A stretch of DNA of 10,742 bases from Acidobacteriota bacterium (GCA_021801945.1 JAKABE010000076.1:1-10742); one strand, 5' to 3'; positions 1-7,661 are shown, numbered from the stretch's first letter. The notes: a model not told the origin generated them from the letters alone. Made by a program: numbers and translations.

Positions 1-2799
1 CAGCTTGCCGAGAACGGCCTTCAAATCGTCCAGCTTCTTCCCGGCCTCGCCCAATCTTCCGGCCGCTGTCAGGCTCTGGTATTCGTTGAAGTCCTGGCTG
101 GCCTGTTGAATGAGTGCGTTCACACTCTCCGCCGGTTGCGGCGTTCCCCCGGCCACCGGCGCCGACGTGGCCTGCGGCGCAGCAGCCGTCGCGGTCAACG
201 AAGATGATGCCGTGCCGAAGAGCGAGGCCAGCGCCGTTCCAAAGTCCGGCCCGTAAGCCAAACGGTCCTGCAGCGCCAGCACCACCAGCCGCAGCTCCGG
301 CATTGGGCTTTGCGCCGCCTGTAGATAGATCGGTTCCGCGTAGAGCAGCGTCTTGCCCAGCGGAATCACCAGCAGGTTGCCGCGAAGCACATGCGAGCCT
401 TGCTGGTTCCACAGCGTAAGCTGCCCTGAGATCTGGGCGTTCTGGTCGATGCGCGCCTCCACCTGCTGCGGCCCGTCCACCAGCCTGGTCTTAGGAAAGT
501 CGTAGACAATGGCGGTGCCGTAGTTCTTCCCGTCGCAGCGCGCCGCAATCCATCCGATCATGTTGTTGCGGTTGAGCGGCGTGAAGGGCAGAATCTCCAC
601 GAACTCCAGCTTCGTGTCTCCCGGCAGCTTCATGAGCACAAAATTCGGCTCCATCGTCTGTGGAGCTTGATCGCCGCCCTCGCCCATTCCGGTCTCCGTG
701 GCCACCGTCCATTGGTCTTCGCGGTTATAGAACACTTCGGGATCGATCATGTGGTAAAGCCCGTAAACCTGCGCCTGCACGCTGAGCAGCGGCTTCGGAT
801 AGCGCACGTGCTTGCGCAGCCAGGCCGGCATCGCCGATGCATCCTTGAACATCCCCGGAAAGAGGTCGCGCCATGCGGAGATGATGGGATCCTCCTTGTC
901 AAAGACATAGAAGGTAACCGTCCCGTTGTAGGCGTCGACCACCACCTTCACGCTGTTGCGGATGTAGTTGATCGTCTGGTCGCCCAGGTTCTCCTCGGCC
1001 GAGTAAGGATAGGTGTTGGATGAGGTGAAGGCGTCGATAATCCAGTAAAGCTGCCCGTCATCGCCCACGACGATGTAAGGGTCGCTGTCGAAGGTCAGGA
1101 ACGGCGCTAGCGCGGCCACCCGCGCGCTCACGTTGCGCCGCATCAGCAGCCGGCTTCGCGCGGTAATATCGTCGCTGAACGGCACCTTAGTGGTGTCGCC
1201 GCGGTCGAAGGCAATTAGTGAGCGGCGCAAAAAGCCACCCATCACGATGCCTCCCGTCCCTTGGTATGTGTTGTAATCGTTCGTCTCGCCCTGCGGGTAA
1301 TTGAACTCCCGCTGGCCCGTCTTGACATACACGTCGGTGTTGGTCATCTCGCCGAAGTAAATCTCGGGCCGCGTCACCTTCAGCCCGGGCACGGTGCTCT
1401 GTACAGGCATGTTGCTCAGCAGCAGCTCCGGTAGGCCCTCCGGCGTGAAGCCGTTCACGTTATTCATCGTCACGCCGTAGCCGTGTGTGTAGATCAGCTT
1501 GTCGTTGATCCAGTTGCTGCTGCTGGCGGGCAGTTTGTTCTGGTCCAGCTCGCGTACCGCCAGCATCACCTCGGTCAGGTTGCCGTTGATCATGTAGCGG
1601 TCGATGTCGATGCCCGGAAAGTCGTAGTAGGTGCGGATCTCCTGCACCTGGCGCAGCGTATCTTGGAGCGCCTGCACGTCCCATAGCCGGATATTGTCAA
1701 GCGTCGCCTTGTCGTTGTTGGGATCGATGGCGTTGGTGTTGGTCTCGGCGGGAAATTCAAACTGCGAGAATTTGTCCAAGCCATAGGCGCGGCGTGTCAT
1801 CCCGATGTTGTGTGATATGTAAGGCCGTTCCCGGTTCAGTTGGTTGGGCTTCACGATAAAGGTGCTCACGTACCATCCGGCGATGCCCACCACCATATAA
1901 CATGCCACCCCCGGAGCGATGGCCGCCGCCACCCAGCGCCCGCGTGGTTCTCTCACTCCGCCAGCGATGGCGATCCCCGCTCCGATCACCAGCGCCGCCG
2001 CTACGAACAAGAGCCCCGTGACCCTGATGTGCGCGTCGGTGTAGTCCACGCCGGAGAAGATCGTGTGCTGTTGCATCAGCAGTCCGAAGCGAGAGATGTA
2101 AACCTGGAACGCAATGGTGAGCAGCAGGAATCCAACCGCAATGGAAACCCCGCGCCACGGTAAAGGAGCATACCTTGCGGAAGTTCCACGCAGTGCATTC
2201 GCCCCTCCCGCCACCAGCAGAAACAGCCCGGCGAGAATGGTCACCAGCACTCCCAGCGTCAGCAGCCATCCGCCCACCATCTGCCACGCGGGCAGCGTGA
2301 ACAGGTAGAAGTCGAGCGGCCGCCCGAAGATGGGGTCGAGGATTCCAGTGCTGGCGTGAGGCGCGTACAGGAACAGCGCCAGCGTGGTCCATTGCGCCTC
2401 CATCGCCGCGCCCGTGGCCAGCGCCACTACCAGCGAAATGCCGATGGACGCGAAGCGCAATACCTTCGCCACCGGCAGCTCGACGGGCTGCCCGCCAATG
2501 AAGATCGTGTGTGTGTCCGGCAGGTCACGGTCATGGGCCCGCTTGAGCGCGTGAAACGCCGCATACACAACCGCAAAGGTGACCGCTGCGAAGATCAGAA
2601 AGACTGCCCACTCCAGCCGCAGCGTCGTCCAGAACACCTGCGCATAGCCCAGGGACCGGAACCACAGCAGGTCTACCCAGTAGGAGATCGCGGTTCGTCC
2701 ACCGAAGACAACAAGAATAACGATGGCAGCAACGGCAAATAAGCCCCAGCGCCGCGACCCACCACCCCCGCGTGTCGGCCAATCGATTGTTTCGGGCAT
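1..2799 (-). CDS. UPF0182 family large integral membrane protein (3' end cut off by window edge)
   Basis: An open frame of 933 codons runs from the ATG at 2799 to the left window edge with no stop, so the gene is C-terminally partial. Family members are usually about 900-1000 residues, so little should be missing. Seven hydrophobic helices lie at roughly residues 18-33, 64-83, 113-131, 171-198, 217-235, 260-281 and 289-312, followed by a long extracytoplasmic-type region. Typical UPF0182 (PF03699) stretches are visible: DPIFGRPLDFYLF near 155, SGVDYTDAHI near 249, and VKPNQLNRERPYISHNI near 316. The C-terminus has an Ala/Pro/Thr/Ser-rich linker (about 860-890) and then a charged amphipathic helix containing FNEYQSL. 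The start is fixed by a TAA directly before the ATG in the same frame, and purine-rich GGAG lies about 9 nt upstream. The family's biochemical function is unknown. It is transcribed away from the monooxygenase and appears monocistronic here. Confidence 0.93.
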   Translation of the reverse strand, partial: MPETIDWPTRGGGGSRRWGLFAVAAIVILVVFGGRTAISYWVDLLWFRSLGYAQVFWTTLRLEWAVFLIFAAVTFAVVYAAFHALKRAHDRDLPDTHTIFIGGQPVELPVAKVLRFASIGISLVVALATGAAMEAQWTTLALFLYAPHASTGILDPIFGRPLDFYLFTLPAWQMVGGWLLTLGVLVTILAGLFLLVAGGANALRGTSARYAPLPWRGVSIAVGFLLLTIAFQVYISRFGLLMQQHTIFSGVDYTDAHIRVTGLLFVAAALVIGAGIAIAGGVREPRGRWVAAAIAPGVACYMVVGIAGWYVSTFIVKPNQLNRERPYISHNIGMTRRAYGLDKFSQFEFPAETNTNAIDPNNDKATLDNIRLWDVQALQDTLRQVQEIRTYYDFPGIDIDRYMINGNLTEVMLAVRELDQNKLPASSSNWINDKLIYTHGYGVTMNNVNGFTPEGLPELLLSNMPVQSTVPGLKVTRPEIYFGEMTNTDVYVKTGQREFNYPQGETNDYNTYQGTGGIVMGGFLRRSLIAFDRGDTTKVPFSDDITARSRLLMRRNVSARVAALAPFLTFDSDPYIVVGDDGQLYWIIDAFTSSNTYPYSAEENLGDQTINYIRNSVKVVVDAYNGTVTFYVFDKEDPIISAWRDLFPGMFKDASAMPAWLRKHVRYPKPLLSVQAQVYGLYHMIDPEVFYNREDQWTVATETGMGEGGDQAPQTMEPNFVLMKLPGDTKLEFVEILPFTPLNRNNMIGWIAARCDGKNYGTAIVYDFPKTRLVDGPQQVEARIDQNAQISGQLTLWNQQGSHVLRGNLLVIPLGKTLLYAEPIYLQAAQSPMPELRLVVLALQDRLAYGPDFGTALASLFGTASSSLTATAAAPQATSAPVAGGTPQPAESVNALIQQASQDFNEYQSLTAAGRLGEAGKKLDDLKAVLGKL

Positions 2800-3219
2800 T
2801 TACCCACTCCGCTCCTGAGCATTTCACATCTCGCACTGCCGTGATGGCAGTGTGCAAGGTGGCCCATTGCAATCGGGAAGAACCGCTTTGCCCTACGGCT
2901 TCTAGAGAAAGTAAAAATGAAACTGCCGTAGCAATCTGCGTATACTCAGGTACCTTAGCATTGTAGCGCCGCGAATTCGCCCCGCCGGGGCGGATTTGCC
3001 GAATGACATTGCTTCTCTTCTGCATCTCATCACGAGGTTCTACCCAATTCAATGAGCCGTTGACAGGGTGTCAACGGAGATTAGAATGGCAACCGGATCG
3101 CCGCACCATCATCAGGCCGGTGCTATGGCCCCGTTTGTGTTTCCCCCGCGCGCCGAACGCTAAAGAAAAGAAGTCGAAGACGTGTCTTTGCCGCAATAGA
3201 TTGCGAGGTGTAGAAATAT
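2800..3219. promoter_or_regulatory. Divergent intergenic region with several hairpins
   Basis: These 420 bases separate the divergent UPF0182 and monooxygenase genes and hold no convincing coding frame. Four inverted repeats can be read directly. CACTGCC (2834-2840) pairs with GGCAGTG (2846-2852) across a 5-nt loop, in the likely 5' leader of the UPF0182 gene. CTACGGC (2893-2899) pairs with GCCGTAG (2925-2931) across 25 nt. AATTCGCCCC (2974-2983) pairs with GGGGCGGATT (2987-2996) across a 3-nt loop, with one G-T pair. The fourth is the operator-like palindrome at 3057-3077, listed separately. No T-tract follows the GC-rich stem, so I do not call it a terminator. No good -35/-10 pair for the UPF0182 gene stands out. 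Confidence 0.6.
3057..3087 (+). promoter_or_regulatory. Promoter of the monooxygenase gene with an overlapping palindromic operator candidate
   Basis: A consensus -35 TTGACA (3060-3065) is followed after 16 nt by TAGAAT (3082-3087), a five-of-six match to the -10 consensus, pointing at the gene that starts at 3220. The -35 lies inside a perfect palindrome. Its left arm is CCGTTGACA (3057-3065), its loop GGG, and its right arm TGTCAACGG (3069-3077). A dimeric repressor bound here would cover the -35 and most of the spacer. The predicted transcript would have a leader of about 125 nt. No regulator gene lies beside it, so the cognate protein is unknown. Confidence 0.6.
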
Positions 3220-4398
3220 ATGCTTGGCGAAACAGTCGCAGACCGGATCGAACAGAGAATTGCAGATGCGCGCCTGCGCATTCTGATCGTGGGCGCGGGC
3301 ATCGCCGGCGCCACGCTGGGAGCCGCCTTGCGCCGTCGAGGCCAATCCGCCGCCATCATCGAGCGTGGCGAGACCGCCGGCGGCGGCTATATGTTGGGTA
3401 TCCTGCCGTTGGGAGGCCGCGTGCTCAACGCACTCGATCTTACCCGCTCCTATCTCGATAGCAGTTTGCCCATGCACGTGTACGTGCTGCACAACCGGCA
3501 TGGCAGATTCACGCGCAGCTACCCGCTTGCACCGCTTGTCGAGCGTTTCGGCGCATGGCGGGGGATCGAACGCGGCCCACTGCTCGAGATTCTGCGCGGA
3601 GCTGCCGGGCCGATCGAGTTTGGCTCAACCATCCGGAAACTCGAAGAAAAAACTGCTGGTGTTACGGCCACCTTTCACGATGATTCGCAGACCACCTTCG
3701 ACCTGATCGTGGCCGCCGATGGCATTCATTCTCACACCCGCAAATTGCTCCTCAACTCGCACGAGGTGGAGGAATTTGATCTCGGCTGGGGTGGCTTCGT
3801 GATGTGGGGCGCTTTCAACGGCCAGGAACCCGATACCTATCGTGAACTATGGTCTGCGGGGTGGGGGATCGGCATCTATCCGGTTCCCGGGCGAATCGGC
3901 ATGTTTCTCGGCGGCCGGCACGATGTGCTGAGCCATCGCAACCCGGAAGACTTTGCCGCCGAGATCGAGTCGCGCCTCCCCGCGGGGCCGTTTCTTCAAG
4001 CGCTGCAATCCCGTGACCGCAAGGCGTCCGGTTTCTACTGGAAGCTGGCTGACTGTCGCGCGCGGATCTGGCATCGCGGCCGCACTGTGCTTCTGGGCGA
4101 CGCCGCTGCGGCATTCCTGCCCACCGCGGGCGTCGGCGCCTCGGCCGCCATGGATTCGGCTGCCGCCTTGGCTGATGAGCTCTCCCGTGCCGACCCACAA
4201 CATATCGAATATGCTTTAGATCTTTACGAGAAACGCCAGCGTCATCGCGTAGAGCTGGCGCAGAAGAACTCCCGCGAGCTGGCCAGATATATGTTCGTCA
4301 AGAGTCCGGCCATGGCCTGGGCGCGCGATCAGGCCATGCGCTTTTACACGCCGGAGATGCTCTTGAAGGGTATCTCAAAGGTGATGGCCGGCGGATAA
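3220..4398 (+). CDS. FAD-dependent monooxygenase/oxidoreductase (UbiH/PHBH-type, group A flavoprotein fold)
   Basis: This 392-residue protein is probably a flavin monooxygenase that uses NAD(P)H and O2 to hydroxylate a small, probably aromatic or polyketide-like, substrate. The substrate cannot be read from the sequence. The N-terminal Rossmann motif GAGIAG is at residues 25-30, with E48 at the end of the second strand, where it binds the adenosine ribose. The DG motif (D167-G168, within AADGIHS) is present. The FAD ribityl-binding GD motif is G293-D294, within LLGDAAAAFLPTAGVGASAA. Its length is normal for the family. The start at 3220 is supported by GAGGTG at 3205-3210, 9 nt upstream. About 18 residues precede the first beta strand, slightly more than usual, but no closer Met exists. 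The gene stands alone, faces a convergent sulfatase-like gene, and lies behind a promoter carrying an operator-like palindrome, which suggests inducible expression. Confidence 0.88.
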   Translation: MLGETVADRIEQRIADARLRILIVGAGIAGATLGAALRRRGQSAAIIERGETAGGGYMLGILPLGGRVLNALDLTRSYLDSSLPMHVYVLHNRHGRFTRSYPLAPLVERFGAWRGIERGPLLEILRGAAGPIEFGSTIRKLEEKTAGVTATFHDDSQTTFDLIVAADGIHSHTRKLLLNSHEVEEFDLGWGGFVMWGAFNGQEPDTYRELWSAGWGIGIYPVPGRIGMFLGGRHDVLSHRNPEDFAAEIESRLPAGPFLQALQSRDRKASGFYWKLADCRARIWHRGRTVLLGDAAAAFLPTAGVGASAAMDSAAALADELSRADPQHIEYALDLYEKRQRHRVELAQKNSRELARYMFVKSPAMAWARDQAMRFYTPEMLLKGISKVMAGG

Positions 4399-4528
4399 CG
4401 AAGGCGCTGCCTGCCTAACATCCTGCTCTTTTTCCACCAGCGCGCTCGACCCCTCGGACTCAGATGCTTCCCTATCTCCTCATGTCCGGCGACACGGTCG
4501 CGGTTTCACTGTCCCTCGCTGGACGCCG
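4399..4528. other. Convergent intergenic spacer
   Basis: These 130 bases lie between the stop codons of the monooxygenase and the sulfatase-like gene. The only structures I see are weak: GCGCTG near 4404 can pair with CAGCGC near 4438 across a long loop, and GCGAC/GTCGC (4489-4501) has a 3-nt loop but is followed by only three T. No confident intrinsic terminator is present for either gene. Confidence 0.4.
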
Positions 4529-6139
4529 TTACTTTGAATACAACCCTCCGCTTGTGTTCAGGCTCGGCTTGGCGTTGAAGCTTCCGAAGGTCATCCCTTC
4601 GCCCGACGCGATATATTCCTTCATCTTCGCCGACATCTGGCGCGCGATCTCCGGATAACGATCCACCACGTTCGTCAACTCGTTGGGATCTCTTTCCAGG
4701 TTGTAAAGTTGCGGCTTATAGGTGCTGAGCGGCGCTCCCGGTGAAAGATGGAATTGTTCCTGATGCGCCTCGGGCTTCCAGATTTCGGTGTAATTCCATT
4801 CTTTCGTGCGCGCCGCTCCTACCCAGCCGTAGGTCTGCACTACGCTGTCGCGTATCGAGCGGGTCTCTCCCGTCACCAGGGGCCACAGGTTGGCTCCGGT
4901 CACGCGCGGCGGCGGCTTCAGGCCCAGCAGATGGAGCAGCGTGGGCATCACATCCGGGATCTGCACGAACCCATCCACCTTTTTCCCCGCATGCTCGCTT
5001 CCAGGAACATGGACCAGCAGCGGAACATGCGTCACCTGGCCGCGCAGCTTGTCCGGCCCCTTCAAGAACTGTCCGTGCTCGCCCAGCATGGCGCCATGGT
5101 CCGACATGAACACCACCACCGAGTTCTCGAGCAATCCAAACTGCTCGATCGTGTCCAGCAGATTGCCCACCCAGTAGTCCACGTCGTTCACTGAGCCGGC
5201 ATAATTAGCTCGGAACCGGTCCTTGATCTCGTCCGAGAGCGGAACCGTATCGTATGGCGGCTCGATGAAGCTTGGGTCCTTCGCATTGGGCATGTACTTC
5301 TCGAGGAAGCGCCGCGGCGGGTCCCACGGCTCGTGGGAGTTGAACGACTCCACGTGCAGATAAAACGGCCGCTGATCATGGTTTTCGTTCAGCCACCGGA
5401 TGGCCTCCTGCATAACAATCTGCGTCACCGATTCCCCATGCTGCTTCCACATGTTGCGGTTGGCCTTGTATTGGCTCAGCTCCGCGTGCAGCCCGGGAAA
5501 GCGCGCCATGTACTCCGCCGAAACCAGGTCGCTCACATCCAGCAACTTGTGCGGCGAGGTGCCGTAGGAATCCCATTCCAGTCCCCGCACCCATCTCCAG
5601 CTATCAAACCCCCGCTGAAAGTTCTTGCTGGGCTTGAATTGGTGATACAGGCTGCTGATAAGCGTATTGACGTAGCCGGATTGCTGGAGCGTCTCGCTCA
5701 GCGTCACATCCTCGTTGTAGAGCGCATGCCAGCCCGGCAGTTGTACGCTCTCGTGCTGGCGGAAGTAGTAGAACGGAATCACGCGCCGCCCCGTGTAGAG
5801 CGTACGCCGGATGACGATCGTGGGCATTCCCTCTGCGTAAGCGTCATTGAAGACCACGGCCTTCTCGGCGAAGCGGTCTAAATTGGGCGTCTCCAGTTTG
5901 TCCAGCCATCTAGGCCCGTAGCAAGCCAGATTGTCGTGGCGAAACGTGTCGCTGACAATCACAATCAGGTTCAGGTTGTTGCCCTGCTGCTTGGGCGGCG
6001 GTACGTACACCGATCCGCACTCATCGCACGGTTGGGCAAGCTGGCTCCCACTCGCCCATACGTCTCCCGCGCCTGTGCCGGCCGCGATACCAGCCGCCGT
6101 CTTCAGAAAGCGCCGCCTTGAAAAGCTTCCCTTGCTCAT
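4529..6139 (-). CDS. Tat-exported sulfatase-family (alkaline phosphatase superfamily) hydrolase with Thr at the nucleophile position
   Basis: This 536-residue protein is predicted to act outside the cytoplasmic membrane. Residues 7-13 (SRRRFLK) form a twin-arginine signal, followed by a hydrophobic Ala/Gly-rich segment to about residue 30. The sulfatase fold is clear. A metal-site strand VSDTFRHDNLACYG has D64. An H-E-P segment lies around H269. The second metal-site block SDHGAMLGEHG has D347 and H348, with K360 after it. The family C-terminal YNLERDPNELTN is near 479-490. The motif normally reading C/S-x-P-x-R appears as T107-I-V-I-R111, followed by TLYTGRR, so formylglycine cannot form at this position. 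A phosphoester or other substrate is therefore possible. A CxxC (C38, C41) follows the signal. The start is supported by AGAGGAA about 6 nt upstream. No sulfatase-maturing enzyme is nearby. The substrate is unknown. Confidence 0.88.
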   Translation of the reverse strand: MSKGSFSRRRFLKTAAGIAAGTGAGDVWASGSQLAQPCDECGSVYVPPPKQQGNNLNLIVIVSDTFRHDNLACYGPRWLDKLETPNLDRFAEKAVVFNDAYAEGMPTIVIRRTLYTGRRVIPFYYFRQHESVQLPGWHALYNEDVTLSETLQQSGYVNTLISSLYHQFKPSKNFQRGFDSWRWVRGLEWDSYGTSPHKLLDVSDLVSAEYMARFPGLHAELSQYKANRNMWKQHGESVTQIVMQEAIRWLNENHDQRPFYLHVESFNSHEPWDPPRRFLEKYMPNAKDPSFIEPPYDTVPLSDEIKDRFRANYAGSVNDVDYWVGNLLDTIEQFGLLENSVVVFMSDHGAMLGEHGQFLKGPDKLRGQVTHVPLLVHVPGSEHAGKKVDGFVQIPDVMPTLLHLLGLKPPPRVTGANLWPLVTGETRSIRDSVVQTYGWVGAARTKEWNYTEIWKPEAHQEQFHLSPGAPLSTYKPQLYNLERDPNELTNVVDRYPEIARQMSAKMKEYIASGEGMTFGSFNAKPSLNTSGGLYSK

Positions 6140-6473
6140 TGCTGGTTCCTCTCATTCATCCATTAATATGTCAGGAAAATCCGCTCCGAATGCAACGCAA
6201 GCATTGTACCGCTCCGCATTCCACATGCATTCCAATGCCCATTGAGGTGGGACTCTGGCGCCACTGAAAAGCGATTGATCGCTGCCTAAGCAATGTGCTC
6301 TTTCATCCCGGTCAAAGCGCCACATAGCGGCCCGGTGTCGCAGGATCTGCGGCAGACTTTCTAACACTTGGGGACATTTCTTATGCAGAAACCGTTAATG
6401 CCTTATTGTTGGATTGATTCGGACGAGCAGGAGACGGCTGTACGCCTGCAAGCGATGCTGGAGACAGTACTAG
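6140..6473. other. Intergenic region upstream of the sulfatase-like gene
   Basis: I see no convincing gene in this stretch. It should contain the promoter of the sulfatase-like gene, but no well-spaced -35/-10 pair is evident. TATTAA and TACAAT elements exist on the minus strand, with -35-like hexamers about 21 nt away. A tight palindrome, AGCGAT-TG-ATCGCT, is at 6270-6283, about 130 nt before the sulfatase start. From 6381 a short plus-strand frame of 33 codons (ending ...LQAMLETVLGTC) runs into the IS5 remnant. It may be the end of an interrupted gene, or chance. The string CTAG at 6470-6473 directly borders the IS-like sequence. Confidence 0.4.
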
Positions 6474-7300
6474 GAACTTGTTGAAAATAGCGAAGTCGCA
6501 TCGTAGTTGTTGGAGATCGCCACGGTTTTCCGGTTCAAATTTGTCCGAAAGTGGGCTTCGGGCCGTGATTTTGCGGATTTCCAAGGGACGGTGATCGGCT
6601 CAGAAGTGCCGGTTTCCTGCCTTCAGGCACACTGCACCATCAGGCTTGGCAACCGGAGCAGGTTGTGGACCGCGCAACTGAAGACGAACAGCCAGTCCAC
6701 TTTTGCTAGTCCCCGCAGCTTCACTTGTCTGAATGGACCGGTCTGCTTCAGCCAACCGAACCCTTTTTCGACCAGCCAACGCCGGCTCAGGCTGATCGCG
6801 TATCCAGCATGACGTATCGTTCGGTGGTCCAGATTGCTTCTGCGGCCGTTTTCGTTCTTAGTCACGTGCGGCGTGACGTTTAGCTCTCTCACCGTGCGCA
6901 CAAAGTCCTCGCTGTCGTAGCCCTTGTCGGCGCCCACGGTGATGCGCCGCGAGCGGTGCTTCTGCTTCTCACTGAGCATCAGCAGCGCCGCATCGCGCTC
7001 GGCCATACCGTCGGCCGTGGTCACCATGGCGTCGGCGATCAATCCGTTGCGGTTCTCCACCAGCACGTGGCCCAGGTAGCTCAACTTCGACTCCTTGCCG
7101 TAGCTCTTCTTGTAAAGCCGTGCGTCGGCGTCTTTGGTCGAAGCGTGCGTCTTGTTGCTGCGCTTCTAGCCATGGAAGTTGCCGTTATCGTCACCGCCGT
7201 CCTTCGGCCGAAAACTCTTCTGCGATGCCCATACCGGAGTCAACGTGCCGTCCACGGTGAAATGCTCGTCACTCATGTACTTCTTCGCAGAGCGGTTGAC
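6474..7300 (-). mobile_element. Remnant of an IS5-family insertion sequence
   Basis: The remnant runs from just after CTAG (6470-6473) to a breakpoint near 7295-7305. CTAG matches the YTAR-type target duplication known for the IS5 group, and the adjacent GAACTTGTTGAAAA looks like a terminal repeat. The opposite end and the N-terminal third of the transposase are missing, so no matching second repeat can be checked. The coding remnant inside is listed separately. The element cannot be autonomous. Confidence 0.6.
6623..7294 (-). pseudogene. IS5-family DDE transposase, 5'-truncated and interrupted by a TAG
   Basis: Homology to IS5-type transposases can be followed in one frame from about 7294 (…AKKYMSDEHFTVDGTL) to the stop at 6623. 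All three catalytic positions are still encoded: Asp in VDGTL (codon near 7252), Asp in GADKGYDS (near 6928) and Glu in LVEKGFGWLK (near 6769). An in-frame TAG at 7166-7168 splits the frame between the first and second Asp, within a conserved stretch that continues immediately after it as KRSNKTHASTKDADARLYKK. No shift of frame is needed, so this is a single nonsense change. The roughly 90-120 residues that normally precede the first Asp are replaced by unrelated sequence on the other strand. The longest intact piece is 153 codons (6623-7084). Confidence 0.85.
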
Positions 7301-7309
7301 TCCACGCTG

Positions 7310-7498
7310 GCCACGGCGCGGCTGCGCTTTCTGTTCCTGGCCGCGCGCATCTGGCGGCATGCCGGACGCGTTGGCGTCAGCTACAGCCAGCACTATCTGG
7401 AGCAGGGCGCTTTCCATCGCTTGATGGTGCGGCTGCACGGCATCGAGCGCACCGGCAACGGCTTTGCATCGGTGCTGGCCACGGCGCTGACTGGCTGA
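7310..7498 (+). pseudogene. C-terminal fragment of a transposase (IS1380-like)
   Basis: About 62 codons survive, without start codon or catalytic Asp/Glu positions. They read as a basic amphipathic helix and then a tail of about 35 residues, which fits a transposase C-terminus. The same frame continues upstream, but from there it is antisense to the IS5 transposase, so it is not part of this protein. The assignment to IS1380 is tentative. Confidence 0.45.
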
Positions 7499-7506
7499 TG
7501 GTGGCC

Positions 7507-7526
7507 GTGCATAGAATCCTATGCAC
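7507..7526 (+). terminator. Hairpin just after the second transposase remnant
   Basis: GTGCATAG (7507-7514) and CTATGCAC (7519-7526) form a perfect 8-bp stem with a 4-nt AATC loop, 8 nt after the stop codon of the remnant. There is no T-tract, so it could be a Rho-independent-like block, a mobile-element structure or a processing site. Confidence 0.4.
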
Positions 7527-7661
7527 CTGCGGCTCGACAGAAACAACGACTTACCAGAAGGACGCCAATGTGGGGAGAAAAACCACTCCGAGTTAGCCAG
7601 GATAAGCGGTCAACGCCGCACACCGCCCACGCGAAGACGCTCGGATTGTGCATAATTCAGG

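Larger units (their letters stand above)
7300..7661 (+). mobile_element. 3' remnant of a second insertion sequence, probably IS1380-like
   Basis: A plus-strand frame from about 7310 to the TGA at 7496-7498 encodes ATARLRFLFLAARIWRHAG and then a Tyr-rich, Leu-rich tail ending SVLATALTG. The Arg/Leu-rich helix followed by a short tail resembles the C-terminus of IS1380-type DDE transposases. This call rests on memory of the family's style, not on a catalytic residue. Eight bases after the stop there is a strong hairpin (7507-7526). The sequence TTGTGCATAATTCAGG, ending at 7661, is a plausible element end, again not proven. The 5' part of the element, including the whole catalytic core, is absent. 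Confidence 0.45.

Noticed and set aside
1757..2392. A 211-codon minus-strand frame inside the UPF0182 gene
   Set aside because: It is a shifted-frame shadow of the continuous UPF0182 reading frame, which shows clear family motifs over the same bases.
2974..2996. GC-rich hairpin considered as an intrinsic terminator
   Set aside because: It lies between divergent gene starts and has no T-tract on either side.
6152..6367. A 71-codon minus-strand frame ending 12 nt before the sulfatase-like start
   Set aside because: It resembles no known protein, has no clear ribosome-binding site and overlaps the region where the sulfatase promoter should lie.
6956..7310. The upstream part of the 180-codon plus-strand frame that ends in the second transposase remnant
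   Set aside because: Over these bases it is antisense to the conserved IS5 transposase core; only the portion after about 7310 reads like a genuine protein.
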